Source of the DNA: Ditylenchus dipsaci
Lineage: Eukaryota > Nematoda > Chromadorea > Rhabditida > Anguinidae
Length of the DNA stretch: 64,000 nt
Assembly (NCBI GenBank): GCA_004194705.1
Contig: SADC01001296.1
Span: 310,001-374,000, forward strand
Direction: 5' to 3'
Shown: piece by piece, positions 45,944-56,668 of the stretch
How the letters are laid out: each line of letters begins with the position of its first letter
How positions within the stretch are numbered: the first letter of the stretch is position 1
Made by a program: the position numbers and the translations under genes
The notes under the pieces: model-generated
Seen by the model: the letters and a program-made list of their open reading frames with translations, nothing else
The model's database searches: none
Told to the model about the DNA's origin: nothing

Positions 45944-46671
45944 TAATTCAAATTCATTTGTGGCATTTTATTCATTTTATTTTATTATAGGCATTGTCAA
46001 AAATCGAGTTAGCATTTCGCCAATTCTTTGCTATTTGCTAATTGCTATTATTTTTCATCATGTATAATTTTCTAATTTTCCTTCTAAGGAAGACGATAAG
46101 CAGCCGTCGAATGAACAAAATGTCAAGCCCAAGGTCATCTAATTGGATGCCAAAAGGGTAGCATATATGTGTTTTTTTTAACTTATAGAATCTTATAGAA
46201 TAGCAATAATTTTACCTAAGTAAAAACTTGAGGTCCAATTTCCAAAAATCGAATAAACTTTTCGCCATTAAGACCCGCAAGTCTTAAAACCCGCGAGTCT
46301 TTGTTTTTAAAGTCGGCGGCAAAAATTGTGGACGACTCATACCAAGGTTCATAAGACTTACTTATCGGATGAGCCTTTTGCAGGGCTTCGAATCGTCCTT
46401 CTTAAACAGATTTGCCCTTTTTTTGGCACCCCAAATCTTTTTTATTTTGAAAATTTAGTCAAAATCTTTTTTTTTTCGCTTCAAATTGGCAACGAGCACC
46501 GGATAAAATGACCCTTTACTTCAAAAATAGTCAAAATGTCCTTTTTTGTACCATGTAGTCAACCATGTAGTCAATTTAGCAAAACTAAAAAACACCTTAC
46601 AAAATGATATTTTACCATTATCAAGCATTCTTTAGCATGCTCGAATTAAAAAGTAAAAGGTTTCGACCCTA

Positions 46672-47086
46672 CCGGAGTATAACCCCCCCCCCTTAAACCC
46701 CTTGCGCCCTCTTCAGGGCCTTGGGGTTGAGATGCGCACACCCACATACCTTGGACACCAATCACTCAAAAGTGACTCTGGATGCATGAAAAAGCATGCA
46801 TACCAGAGTTTATTTATGCGGTAGGCTCCAGTTTTCAAAACTATGTTCAACATCTTCCTTTTTGGAACAAATTGGCCTTTTGGTCCCTTACCCCCAAAAC
46901 AGCCCTAAGTCCTTTAAAAATGGTCTGAAAAAGTAATTTTGGGTGGTCACAATACTCGATTTTTTATTGACGAAAACTCAAAAATAATGCCTTTTTCGAG
47001 TTCCTGAGGCGATTTTGAGTCGATATAGGGTGTTTGGAAACACTTTTAAAAAAATTCCATGGGGGGCGGGGGTGGTTATACTCCGG
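46672..47086. mobile_element. TA-flanked element with CCGGAGTATAACC ends
   Basis: CCGGAGTATAACCCCC / GGTTATACTCCGG are inverted with TA on both sides. The interior contains part of the GTCTAAGG-type dispersed repeat (46725-46900). It may be a distant relative of family 1. 45986-46671 shows no supported gene. Confidence 0.6.
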
Positions 47087-47088
47087 TA

Positions 47089-48010
47089 ACGCCAAGGTTT
47101 CTTATGATTTATGACCAATGTGGATTGCACGTAAAGGTCACGAAAACTGAAGGTTTCCACTCTCTATTGGAATTAAGAATTCAACAATTTTTCGGTAAAT
47201 TTTAACGGGAAGCATTGAGCAAATTGCCAGTATATTTTGCTGGTGCAGTCCTAATTTGTAATGCAGTGAAAACTTATATCGAACAGCACGAAAGCAAAAT
47301 ATAAACAAGAAATAACAAAAATGCATATTTTTTGTTATTTCTTTTGTTTATACTCACATGAAGACATGCGAAAAAATCATGGATGTCAAAACAGCCAAAA
47401 TTTAAGAATCAGCCAAATTTATGGCGTTATGCATATTTACAAACCAGCCAAAAAACAACCAAAATTCAGCTAAAATTTTTGCTGAAATTTTGTCTGAATT
47501 TTGGTTGTTGTTATAAGAGTTATTTGGAATACTCTTTCGTCCCTGATAACATTTTTTGCTAACTTTGACGTTATTGTTGACGTCCACTACTCTTTCGGTA
47601 ATATAAGTAGTTTTTAGTAGACTCAGCTACTGTAGTATGTAGTCTTAAGTGTTTTTAGTTGCTCCTCGGAGCCCAATCCCAATATTCGCACAGACAACGG
47701 TCATCGTCCTCATTCCTTCCCTTAGTCTGATCAGCTTTGGTTAGGTCGAGTTTTATTACTCTACTTCCTATGAGGCCTGTGTTCTTTTGTTTGCTTACAA
47801 ATTTCATAGTTGCCACATAGACAAAAGAATTCATACTTGAATTTATATGGCTCAAAGACTCTGCGTCTAGATAATAGCATCAGAAGATACCCTACCATCC
47901 GTTTTTTGGTGCAGTATATACCGCGCTGTCCCTGAGTCGCTTTTCAACTGCCTGATCAACGTGCTCTATATACTTATATGACTATGACCATCAAATTGCT
48001 TTAATTATTA
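47089..48010. other. Intergenic, no supported gene
   Basis: Short palindromes only (ATAAACAAGAAATAACAAAAA around 47330; CAGCCAAAATT / AATTTTGGCTG-like around 47470). No domain in the short frames. Confidence 0.4.
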
Positions 48011-48261
48011 CCGTATTACCTCTAATAAGCGCCCCCGCTCTAATAAGCGCCTCCCCCCTCGACTTTGAAGCTCTAGATCTCAGTGTAGAAGCAATATTTT
48101 GCAAAGCTGTTTGATACTTTTTCTTAACTCCCACGAGCTCTACCGATTCCACTTTTTAGATTATGGTTGAGCACCCGAAATTTTCGAGATTGACCCAAAA
48201 TTTTCAGATTTACGGGGGTTTGAAAAATAAGCGCGCATGAGCGCTTATTAGAGAAATACGG
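48011..48261. mobile_element. pogo-like MITE (family 1), word AAGCGC
   Basis: TA-CCGTATTACCTCTAATAAG to TTATTAGAGAAATACGG-TA; AATAAGCGCC twice at left, AAGCGCGCATGAGCGCTT near right. Confidence 0.85.
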
Positions 48262-48462
48262 TAAACTGATTCGTACTCAGTATGGAGCTGTGGTTTTTAA
48301 AAATACTTTTTCGTTTCAGACGGTTATTTGGCGCTATTCGGTTTTATAACTCCTGAAAGCATGTTTAGAAAACGGCATGATATTCTAGGAAGTCAATAAT
48401 ATCAACTTTAAAGGGTTTAAGGAAGTATTGTATTCTGATAGCGCATCTTCAATTTCTACATA

Positions 48463-48649
48463 CAGTCTACTCTCGATAAACTGGCACCCCTGGGGACAAG
48501 CCTGGGGTGCCAGTTTATCGAGGGTGCCAGTTTAGTGGGATGTTACTTTGCCCAATTTCTCTGTCGGCCAGCCAAATAGGGCTTTCTCAAAGTGCCAGTT
48601 TATCGAGGGTGCCAGTTTATTGGAGTGCCAGTTTAACGAGAGTAGACTG
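48463..48649. mobile_element. Family 2 palindromic MITE, word AAACTGGCACC
   Basis: TA-CAGTCTACTCTCGATAAAC to GTTTAACGAGAGTAGACTG-TA; GGTGCCAGTTTA recurs five times. Confidence 0.85.
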
Positions 48650-48704
48650 TATCACTTTGAATACATTTTCCTTGTCCTTCAATGGAGTCTTGTGCATACA
48701 ATAA

Positions 48705-50420
48705 AACTCCCATTAATGTAACCCTTAAAAGTTCGTTCCCGCCTAGGGTCCGACATTTTTTAACTCGATTTTTTAAAAGTTTTCCTTTTTCTGTTACGAC
48801 AGTCTGGCTAAAAATATCGTCAGGATTACGACTTTGCCAATCGTTTTAGCGAAAGAAACACTTTTCTATCTAAAAAGCAAAAACTCCCATTAATGTAACG
48901 ATATTTTCAAAAAGCATTACGTTTGATGGGAGTTTTTGCCTTTAAAGGGTCAAAAAAATTTTCGTTCGCTAAACGATTGGCAAAATTGGAATCCTGACGA
49001 TATTTGCAGCCACACTGTCATAGCAGAAAAAGAAAACTTTTTAAAAAATCGAGATAAAAAAGAACTTTTGGGCGTTACTACTTATTTGCGCAAAACTCAT
49101 TTGTGCAAACTCATTTGCGCAAAACTCATTTGCACAAATTTTTAAAGTTACAGGTTCGAATCCCGGTGGTAGCAGAAATTATTTTTTTCTTGAATAACAA
49201 CCATAAACTAGTTTTTATTAGACCTCAGGTTGGATAGGAGGTCAACCTGTTACTTCTTTTGAATAGGCATTCAGCTCCAGAATCCGATATTTTGGATTAC
49301 ACTGAAAGTATAGAAAATCAATGTACCCTATCCAAAATTGTAACCTGAACACGGTTTGTTAAGACCAAAATGCTGTTTAACTAACTGGAATATCAATACC
49401 GTGGGTAGTTACCCACTCCAAGGTGGTCGACCTTAAACTTTTGTGGATTATTGTGAGTAGACAAACAATTTTGCATGCCTAAATCAATTCAGAAAAAAGG
49501 TTTTGGAACATGAAAAACGTAAATTTTTTTAATCCAAGTGGACGGCCACTGGTTTTGTTGTACCCAGGTGGCCGTACCCAGGTTGAAGAACTCAGGTAAA
49601 ACTCCCAAGTAGTGAGGATGTTTTTCCGATGTTTTGCGGGATGTTGTATAGCCCGGATGTTTTTCTATGGTCCAACTTCAGTTCCACCGGATAATCCATA
49701 CAACTTAACCAAGTGTCGTCCACTCGGATGGATTTTTTTTTTACGTTTTTCATGTTCCAAAACTTGTTTTTTGGACTAATTCAGGCATAGTGAAGATGGT
49801 TTGATAGTGGTGAAATCCCGTTTCGTCGAGTATTTTTAAGTATTCGGCAATAATTGATTTGACCCAAACTGGATTTTACCAAAACTCAAGAAATACCCTA
49901 CAAAACGGTATTTTACCACTATCAAACCATTTTCAGCATGCCTGAATTAGTCCAGAAAACAAGTTTTAAGGCCGAAAAAGTAAAAAAGTTTTTGCTCCAG
50001 GTTTTGCTCCAAGTGCACGACCACTTGGTTTGGTCGGTTAAGACTAAAAAATTAAAATTACAGCAAAATTTTACTGAAGTGAGAGTCCAAAAAGTCATTG
50101 AATACACTGAAAGTGAATATAAGACTGAGAGGCAAATTTTCCTATTGGGTACAACACTGAGAGTGAGAGTGAAAGCATAGTGGGGTGAAAGGAGAAACCA
50201 CTAATTGGATACGTGGCCTTACAGGACTACTCAGGACTGGGGTTTCTATTTCAAATCGTGTCAGGACACGATTCTGAATAGGGTATGATACCTTCAAAGT
50301 TATTCCAGTGAAGAAAAATAATTTCTGCTACCACGGGATTCGAACCTGTAACTTGAAAAAATTTGCGCAAATGAGTTTGCGCAATGAGTTTTGCGCAAAT
50401 GAGTAGTAATCTTTTGGGGT
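48705..50420. repeat. Inverted-repeat region with tRNA T-arm-like ends
   Basis: Hairpin AAAAACTCCCATTAATGTAACG / CATTACGTTTGATGGGAG at 48884-48945. TTTGCGCAAAACTCATTTG words then CAGGTTCGAATCCCGGTGGTAGCAG at 49085-49175 recur inverted at 50325-50405. GGTTCGAATCC is a pol III B box, so these may be tRNA-derived SINE ends; no complete tRNA folds. No coding gene. Confidence 0.5.
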
Positions 50421-50444
50421 TACGTTAATGGCAGTTACGACTGT

Positions 50445-50500
50445 ACCGTATTTTCTCTATTTATACACTCTTATATAACTGTAATTTTACTGTCAAATTC
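50445..50500. mobile_element. Left-end fragment of a pogo-like element
   Basis: TA-CCGTATTTTCTCTATTTATA followed by ACTCTTATATAACTG; no right end found. Confidence 0.45.
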
Positions 50501-50554
50501 AGTGTTTTTGTGTATTAGTATGGGTGGTAATTCAATACAACAAGGGGTGCTAAC

Positions 50555-51106
50555 CAGTGTTTGGACCTCGTACTCGTACTCGTACTCGTACGTACTCGTA
50601 CACGTACTCGTACTACGAGTACGAGTACGAAGTACGAGAAGAAATTTTAGAGGTACGAAGTACGAGTACGATGTACGAGCTTAAAATTTTGTGGTACGAG
50701 TACGAAGTACGAGAAGAAATTTTAGAGGTACGAGGTACGAGTACGAGGTACGAACTAAAATACAAATATTTATAAATCACAAAGCAAATACTGGCGCTTT
50801 CCACTAAAAAGCCGAATCTTAATGTCTTTTAATGAAAAGACATTGCAAAACATTTTTTTTTCAAAATTTTCCCTGAATATCTAATCTGTTTTTAACAAAG
50901 TACGAGTACGAAGTACGAGCAAAAAATTTTGTTGTACGAGGTATGAGTACGAAGTACGAGAAGAAATTTTAGAGGTACGATGTACGAGTACGATGTACGA
51001 GTTTAAAATTTTCGTTGTACGATGTACGAGTACGAAGTACGACGGTTAAAATTTAGCGGTAGGAAGTACGAGTACGAGTACGACCCTTTTAAAAGTCCAA
51101 ACACTG
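50555..51106. mobile_element. hAT-type MITE with GTACGAGTACGA arrays
   Basis: Ends CAGTGTTTGGAC / GTCCAAACACTG are flanked by the perfect 8-bp duplication GTGCTAAC (50547-50554, 51107-51114). Nearly all the rest is TACGAG / CTCGTA words interspersed with GAAATTTTAGAGG. No coding content. Confidence 0.9.
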
Positions 51107-51589
51107 GTGCTAACTCAATTAATATCGTTTATCTATTGCCTTACATTCTCATAGCAGAAAATAAAACTTTATAAACACCGATCACATGAAATTCGTCTAT
51201 TTTTAGAAATGGGAGCACTATATCGAGAGCTGCCGATCGAACTGTGGTTACATTTTTCCATTGTTCTACATTTTAGTTAGTTATGTGGGCCCCTAAAAAG
51301 AGTGATAGAGGCGTCATCGTCACAATTTTTTAGCTAGTACAGAAACATGCGCAAAAAGATTTAGTCAGATATAGATGGTCTTTTCAGGGTTTTTTGACCG
51401 AGTTTTAGCCCGAAAGGGGGCGCAGGGGGCTTGGTTGGTTAGAGATGCGCGCACTCACTTACCTTAGACATAATTCCGAGCAAGACTGTTGATCAAAAAT
51501 GCATTTAGAGGCTTGTTTTGCCCAGCTCCAGTGACCAAAACATGGTAAAAGGCAAATGATCGAAATTTCAAAATGACCAAAGGTAAACT

Positions 51590-51880
51590 TCGTACGCACC
51601 GATCGGTTGAACTTGTAGTTCCCATCATAGACAATCTCCTTTACATTTTTTAAATAGAACAGTTGACGAGGGGAACAGAAAATAAGCATGTTTTGATCTG
51701 AAACAAGAGCACCATGCAAAGTAAAATTAAGGAAAAAATTCACCTGCAAAAAGAACCAACTTTTCACCATAATTGCCGTTTTTCGGAATGGATCCTCTTT
51801 GAGTGCATCTTAGAAGAAAGTTTTCGTCATCGAATAGATCACCAAGTCGCTGATTCTAAGGAACCTTGCAATGGACAGTC
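51590..51880 (-). pseudogene. MULE transposase fragment
   Basis: Minus strand: LGDLFDDENFLLRCTQRGSI, then GEKLVLFA, a 46-nt intron (GTGAAT...TTTCAG), then QNMLIFCSPRQLFYLKNVKE and IVYDGNYKFNRSV. It aligns with DDMLIFSSPPQLNLLRSC and GGTFKYAPNGV of the 44-kb remnant; here the catalytic Asp (YDGNYKF) is kept. The GTCTAAGG hairpin element (51417-51472) follows. Truncated on both sides. 51115-51416 shows no gene. Confidence 0.5.
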
Positions 51881-52562
51881 TACAAATGTATACCGGTGCC
51901 GACTTTGAGGTTCTGGTATGATGTATTTTGATAGGTATGACATCTGAATAAAGTGCATATTGAAAGTAGTCAAAAAAACCCTCTAACAGCTCTAACCGAT
52001 GCCTCGACATTAATTGAACCACAGATAGCCCGCACCCCATAGATAGGCCGCACCCACAGATAACCCGCACCCATAGATAACCCGCGGGTTATACGCGGGA
52101 ATTTAGAGTATAAAAGCAACCACGCTGGTCAGAATAATTAGCGGCTTGTTGAAGGTCTGCTTCAACCATGACTGTCTGCAAAAACATATAATATAAAAAA
52201 CCGTAAATGTGAAACCGCAAACTCACTTAATGAGGCTGTTGACTAAACTCCGCTTTGAAACTCAGCCTCGCTGATTACTTTTTCGTTTTGCACATCAAAA
52301 CATGTTTGAGTTCGTCCTAACGAACGCTGGCCTACCCTACGCTTATCCTAAAACACAAAAAGCGTGAACTGTCGTGTGCTACTGAAACTGAATCGACTTT
52401 AAAATCGACTGAATCAAATTACGTAAGGCCTTTTTTAATCCTGACTAACATACGCTGGTCCAGCCTGCATAAGCCTAACAAATGCCAGTTACAGCAATTT
52501 GGAGGTGGAGGACGGTATTCGTATTCTATAATAGCGCAATAGCAGAAGGCTGATAAAAGACA

Positions 52563-52758
52563 TACAGTGTAAGAAATAAATTCAAGTCGAACCTAGATAC
52601 AAAACCACCACGATATAACACCAGCCGAAAATGGATCGATTTGGTCAGCTTTGACTGAAATTAAGTCAAGTGAACCGAAAACTCGATACAACACCGCCTC
52701 GATAAAGCATATCCCTAGGGTCGGCCCTTGGGGTGGTGTTGTATCCAAGTACGAATGT
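52563..52758. mobile_element. Degenerate family 2-type element, word ACAACACC
   Basis: ATACAGTGTAAG..., ACCTAGATACAAAACCACC, ACTCGATACAACACCGCC and finally GGTGGTGTTGTATCCAAGT. The end TIRs have decayed. 51900-52562 carries only a short AGATAACCCGCACCC array (52030-52090). Confidence 0.5.
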
Positions 52759-53088
52759 ATGTGATAATTCATGTAAAAACTTTTGAGCCCATCGCGAAGT
52801 GTTCCAGGACGTCAAGTGTCCTGGGTGTGAAATGTCGATCATTCCAAGACTTAGAAACGAAAAAATAAACGTTTAATGTTTTTCAATTTTGCGCATGCAA
52901 AATCCTAGCCTAGCTCGAGCCAGCTAGTGTTTATAAGTCTCGCAGAAGTCGTCGGTAGTTCTAAAACAAAGTCGGGTCGCTAATTTTTTTGGTTTCAATT
53001 TTTTTGATGTGACCATGGCTACTATTTGTCTGAAGGCGGCGAGTAGGCTGCGAGATGAATGCGGCGAGATAGTATGTATTCATTAAAA

Positions 53089-53873
53089 ATGTTTAGCTTT
53101 AAAGTGATGACTGCAACAGGAAAGCCAATTGCTGGGAGAACTAGGTCAAAGAGAAAGCCGGAGTTCGACCTCGCAGCAAGCGTAAGTTTGATTTACTGGT
53201 GGCTACAAATCGGAGCGTTCAACAAGCAAGCAAATCTTATCTGCCACAAAAGTAGATTGTCATCTGGGTGGCTTAATAGTCAATACTCAAAAATATTATT
53301 CGTACCGATGGATTTTTCTATGTTACCCACAGAAGTATTGTATGAAATAATTCATAGTTTCGGCAAGAGGAGCGCAAACGGCTTCTACTTACTTCTAATA
53401 GAATTTGCATGCTCATTGTTGAACGTGCTGAGTGTGTGGTTGGTTGAATACATGTTTATTTGCCTTATCTAAACCTTGTCACTTTTTCAGACTCGTAACG
53501 GCACATTGACGGAGTTTCCAAGCATTGAGTTTCCGGGGGCAATTCGATTTTGCTGGGCGGTCCACTTGACAAAGCTTCTGATAATACGGACGTTGGTTCC
53601 GTCACTATCACGAAGATCGGGTCTGACTTGGAGCTGAGAGGCCTGCTCGGGGAAGAATGGAAGTATGTCATTTTAATTGTTCTCTGACGCTTAACTACTC
53701 ATAGACGAATCATTTTCAGAGCCTATGCCAGTTGCTCGTATGAAAGTGTTGAAGCAGGGAGAAACGTTTCAAGGTGCTCCTATAAAGCTGCATCAGAAAT
53801 GGCCAATATATCGAAGCTCAGGGTGCAAAATTCACTGAAGAGTTCATCCGCAATTTCCGTTGATGTTCCGTAA
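53089..53873 (+). CDS. Small unrecognised protein, three exons
   Basis: Exons 53089-53181, 53491-53662, 53720-53873, about 139 aa; donors GTAAGT and GTATGT, acceptors TTTTTCAG and TTTTCAG. The start MFSFKVMTATGKPIAG is the nearest Met; an upstream frame from 53015 (MATICLKAASRL) could be a 5' exon. The reading gives GRTRSKRKPEFDLAAS, TRNGTLTEFPSIEFPGG, NSILLGGPLDKASDNTD, VGSVTITKIGSDLELRG and LLGEEWKAYASCSYES. One base is missing in a G run (53535-53539); with it the total is divisible by three. A basic segment followed by a beta-rich acidic domain is all that can be seen; a borealin-like C-terminal domain crossed my mind but is unproven. The 309-nt intron 1 contains a 55-codon frame (MDFSMLPTEVLYEII) with an F-box-like start. 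Confidence 0.55.
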
Positions 53874-54103
53874 TTAGTACTCTCAAGACTCTTTGAATAT
53901 ATCATTGTTATTGCCTGTCCTCGTTATTTGTGTGTCATAACAGGTGAGCTTGCGTAAAACGCTGTTACGTACTTGGCTTTGCTTGTCTTTAAGTTTTGTA
54001 TAGAGTTTGAGTTTCTTGCTCGGTTGAGCTTTCGATTATCAAAATATAATTGAACCGGAGTTCAAATTTTCTCACACGGGAAAGGCACGACCACCCCGTC
54101 ACG

Positions 54104-54185
54104 CATAGGCGTACCCAGGGCGGGCTAGCCGGGCTATAGCCCCCCCCCCCCCCCCCCCCGTCAGAAGATCCTGGGTACGCCTATG
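54104..54185. mobile_element. 82-bp hAT-type MITE with long C run
   Basis: CATAGGCGTACCCAGG / CCTGGGTACGCCTATG, flanked by CCGTCACG and CTGTCACG (one mismatch). A C run of about 19 (54141-54159) lies in the middle. Confidence 0.65.
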
Positions 54186-54324
54186 CTGTCACGTACCAGA
54201 GAACTTTATATACCAAAAGATAGCTCTTTTTGAGCTGATTAAGAAACAGCTGGCGAAATCTGCTACGGGCTAAACCGCGCCGAGATATTGACATTGGGAA
54301 GTTAGAATGTTTTGATCTACAGGT

Positions 54325-54425
54325 GCGCGACGTTTCGCCGCCAGCACGTTTCGCCGCCGGGGCGGTTTCGCCGCCGGGACGTTTCGCCGCCGACCGTTTC
54401 GCCGCCAGGCCGTTTCGCCGCCATA
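54325..54425. repeat. CGTTTCGCCGCC minisatellite
   Basis: Six units of about 16-17 bp, each with TTTCGCCGCC followed by a variable CAGCA/GGGGCG/GGGACG spacer. Confidence 0.85.
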
Positions 54426-54544
54426 TATAAAAACGCAAAAAGTATTTTTAAACAACCCAAACGTAACTAAAACTTACTTTACGTAGTTATTTCAAGGGTT
54501 ACTACGTATTACGATTTGAGCCCCCGCATTTGAGACCCATTTAA

Positions 54545-55700
54545 TTTTGGTTAAGATTCTTTCCTTCTACCTGCCTGCCTTCCGCAGGCAACCTAATTCA
54601 ATAGGAAGCCCCTTTCAATAGGAAGCCACCCCTTTGTGGGTACATGGTCCGGGATAAGGGCTGACCCTTTGGGGGTGCATGGTCCGGATAAGGGCTAACT
54701 CTTTATATACGCGGACACGGACATAATTTCGTCGCGCCAAAATTTCGTCGCGCCCGAAATTTCGTCGCGCCCAAAATTTCGTCTCATACATTTTTTCGTT
54801 CTTAAAAATTATTTTGCAGTCTCAGTTATTATTCTCGTATACATCGACCTTATTCGGGACACGCCCATTTCCCCTCAAAGGACGTTTCCCCTCAAGGACG
54901 TTTCCCCTCAAAGGACGTTTCCCCTCAAGGCCGTTTCCCCTCAAAGGACGTTTCCCCTCAAAGGACGTTTCCCCTCAAAGTTCCCCTCAATTTTTTTTGC
55001 AATTTTCTTCGAGTTACCCATATCTGGAGTCGCGCAAGTGGCGCGTCAATTTTTTTGCTCTTTTACCGTTAACACGCATTTTCACCGCCGGGTCATTTCA
55101 CCGCCTGTATCATTTCACCGTCGGGTCAAAAACGTCGGTTTGAAAATCGATATTTACTTTAAATATAAAAATTTAGCAATCTGATGGATGCTAATATAGA
55201 GCTCGTATATAAAGAGTTAGCCCTTATCCCGGACCATGTACCCCAAAGGGTCAGCCCTTATCCCAGACCATGTACCCACAAAGGGGCTTCCTATTGAATT
55301 AGGTTGCCTGCCGAAGGCAGGCAGGTAGAAAGAGAAGAATCTGAGGGAGCTTCGAGGGAAACGTTCTTTGAGGGGAAACGGGAAACTCCCTGTGTTTCGA
55401 ACGTGTTAATCAATCAAAACCCGGTTTTACTCTTCACAAAAATAAAAAATTGAGCACCGAAGAAGCAATAGAAGGTATAAATCTACGAATAGGGTTGATG
55501 ATACGAGAATACTAACTGAGACTGCAAAATAATTTTTAAGAACGAAAAAATGTATGGGACGAAATTTTGGGCGCGACGAAATTTTGTCCACGACGAAATT
55601 TTGGCGCGACGAAATTTTGGGCGCGACGAAATTTTGGGCGCGACTAAATTTTGGCGCGACGAAATTATGTCACGTACCGTTATATACGAGCTCTATATTA
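54545..55700. repeat. Compound inverted-repeat region with four minisatellites
   Basis: 54545-54715 (TACCTGCCTGCC, AATTCAATAGGAAGCC, ACATGGTCCGG) is inverted at 55195-55345. 54720-54850 (TTTCGTCGCGCCCAAAA array, TTTTTCGTTCTTAAAAATTA) is inverted at 55490-55680. Between them lie a CGTTTCCCCTCAAAGGA array (54867-54990) and CATTTCACCGCCGGGTCA units (55079-55135). The A-B-A'-B' order is not a simple palindrome. Frames seen across it are repeat translations, not genes. Confidence 0.75.
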
Positions 55701-55804
55701 TCATCCATCAGATTGCTAAATTTTTATATTTAAAGTAAATATCGATTTTCAAAGAAAAAACACAGAAGAATGAATAAATACAAAATCGGAGTTAAAAAAT
55801 TGAA

Positions 55805-56030
55805 CAGATACAGGCGGTGAAATGATCCGGCGGTGAAATGTCCGTGTCCCGATTCAAATGTCGGCTTTTACTATGGGGCTCAAATGCGGGCTCAAATGCG
55901 GGAGCTCAAATGCGGGGGCTCAAATGCGGGGCTCAAATGCGGAGCTCAAATGCGGGGGCTCAAATACGGGGGGCTCAAATGCGGGGGCTCAAATGCGGGG
56001 GCTCAAATCCAAAGGGCTCAAATGCGTGTT
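55805..56030. repeat. GGCTCAAATGCGGGG minisatellite
   Basis: About eleven units of 14-17 bp (GGGCTCAAATGCGG), preceded by two GCGGTGAAATG units that complement the CATTTCACCGCC array at 55079. Open frames here are artefacts of periodicity. 56031-56660 shows no gene. Confidence 0.85.
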
Positions 56031-56668
56031 AACGATTAAAAAAGCCTCAGAAACATTGTTATTATTTTTAAGTGAAAAAAATCGTGTGAAAACGCTCGTG
56101 TTTTTCAGTAAACCTTTCATGCCATTTGATCGGGCGAGAAAAATAGTTCCCTAAAGTGCTTTTAAATAGTTAAAATAGGTGTCGAAGTGTTTAGCTTGCT
56201 ATCCTGTGGAGATTCAAAGCAAGCTGAAAATACGGTTTTCAGTAAGCGAATGTTGAAGATGACAAAAACACATTGAGAACAATCAACTGTTTTATTGTAA
56301 AGAACATGAAGTATAACAATAAAAATTACAATTCTTTTGTCTTAAACGAAAGTAAGACCAATAAGACCAATTTTTAAAAAATCACATTTCTTAGAAATAA
56401 GCAAATTTGGGAAGCCTGTTGCAATCCCTTGCTCGATTGTTTTTAGTCATAGAAGTCAGCAAGCTTTTCGAAAAATACAGTAGTATGTACACTTAAGAAG
56501 TCAAGACCTGTGAACTAGGCGATGCGTATATGAATTATACCCTCTTAAGTTAGTACTTACTATTTTATAAAAAAACGAAAATCTTATTTAAAAAATTCTT
56601 TTTATTTAATTCAACAGATAGTGCAGTCATTATCATGAAGAAAATATGATTATTTTATTGTTTCTCTT

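Larger units (their letters stand above)
42970..45975. mobile_element. MULE with ~740-bp terminal inverted repeats
   Basis: Arms 42970-43712 and 45238-45975 are reverse complements with few differences; each includes a complete pogo-like MITE (42999-43248 and 45694-45943). The spacer carries FLYWCH-like and MULE-type coding remnants on the minus strand. Long inverted termini plus MULE coding fit Mutator-like elements. I could not define the ~9-bp target duplication. A hairpin (GGACATTTAGCATA arms, 43791-43864) lies in the spacer. Confidence 0.7.

Noticed and set aside
46090..46143. Possible terminal exon EDDKQPSNEQNVKPKVI
   Set aside because: A single short frame after TTCTAAG with no upstream exon found.
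50502..50804. Tyrosine/glutamate-rich periodic frames
   Set aside because: Translations of TACGAG words in the hAT MITE at 50555-51106.
55550..56154. Frames with repeated RRNFGRDE or GLKCGGSNAG units
   Set aside because: Translations of minisatellites; reading depends only on repeat period.
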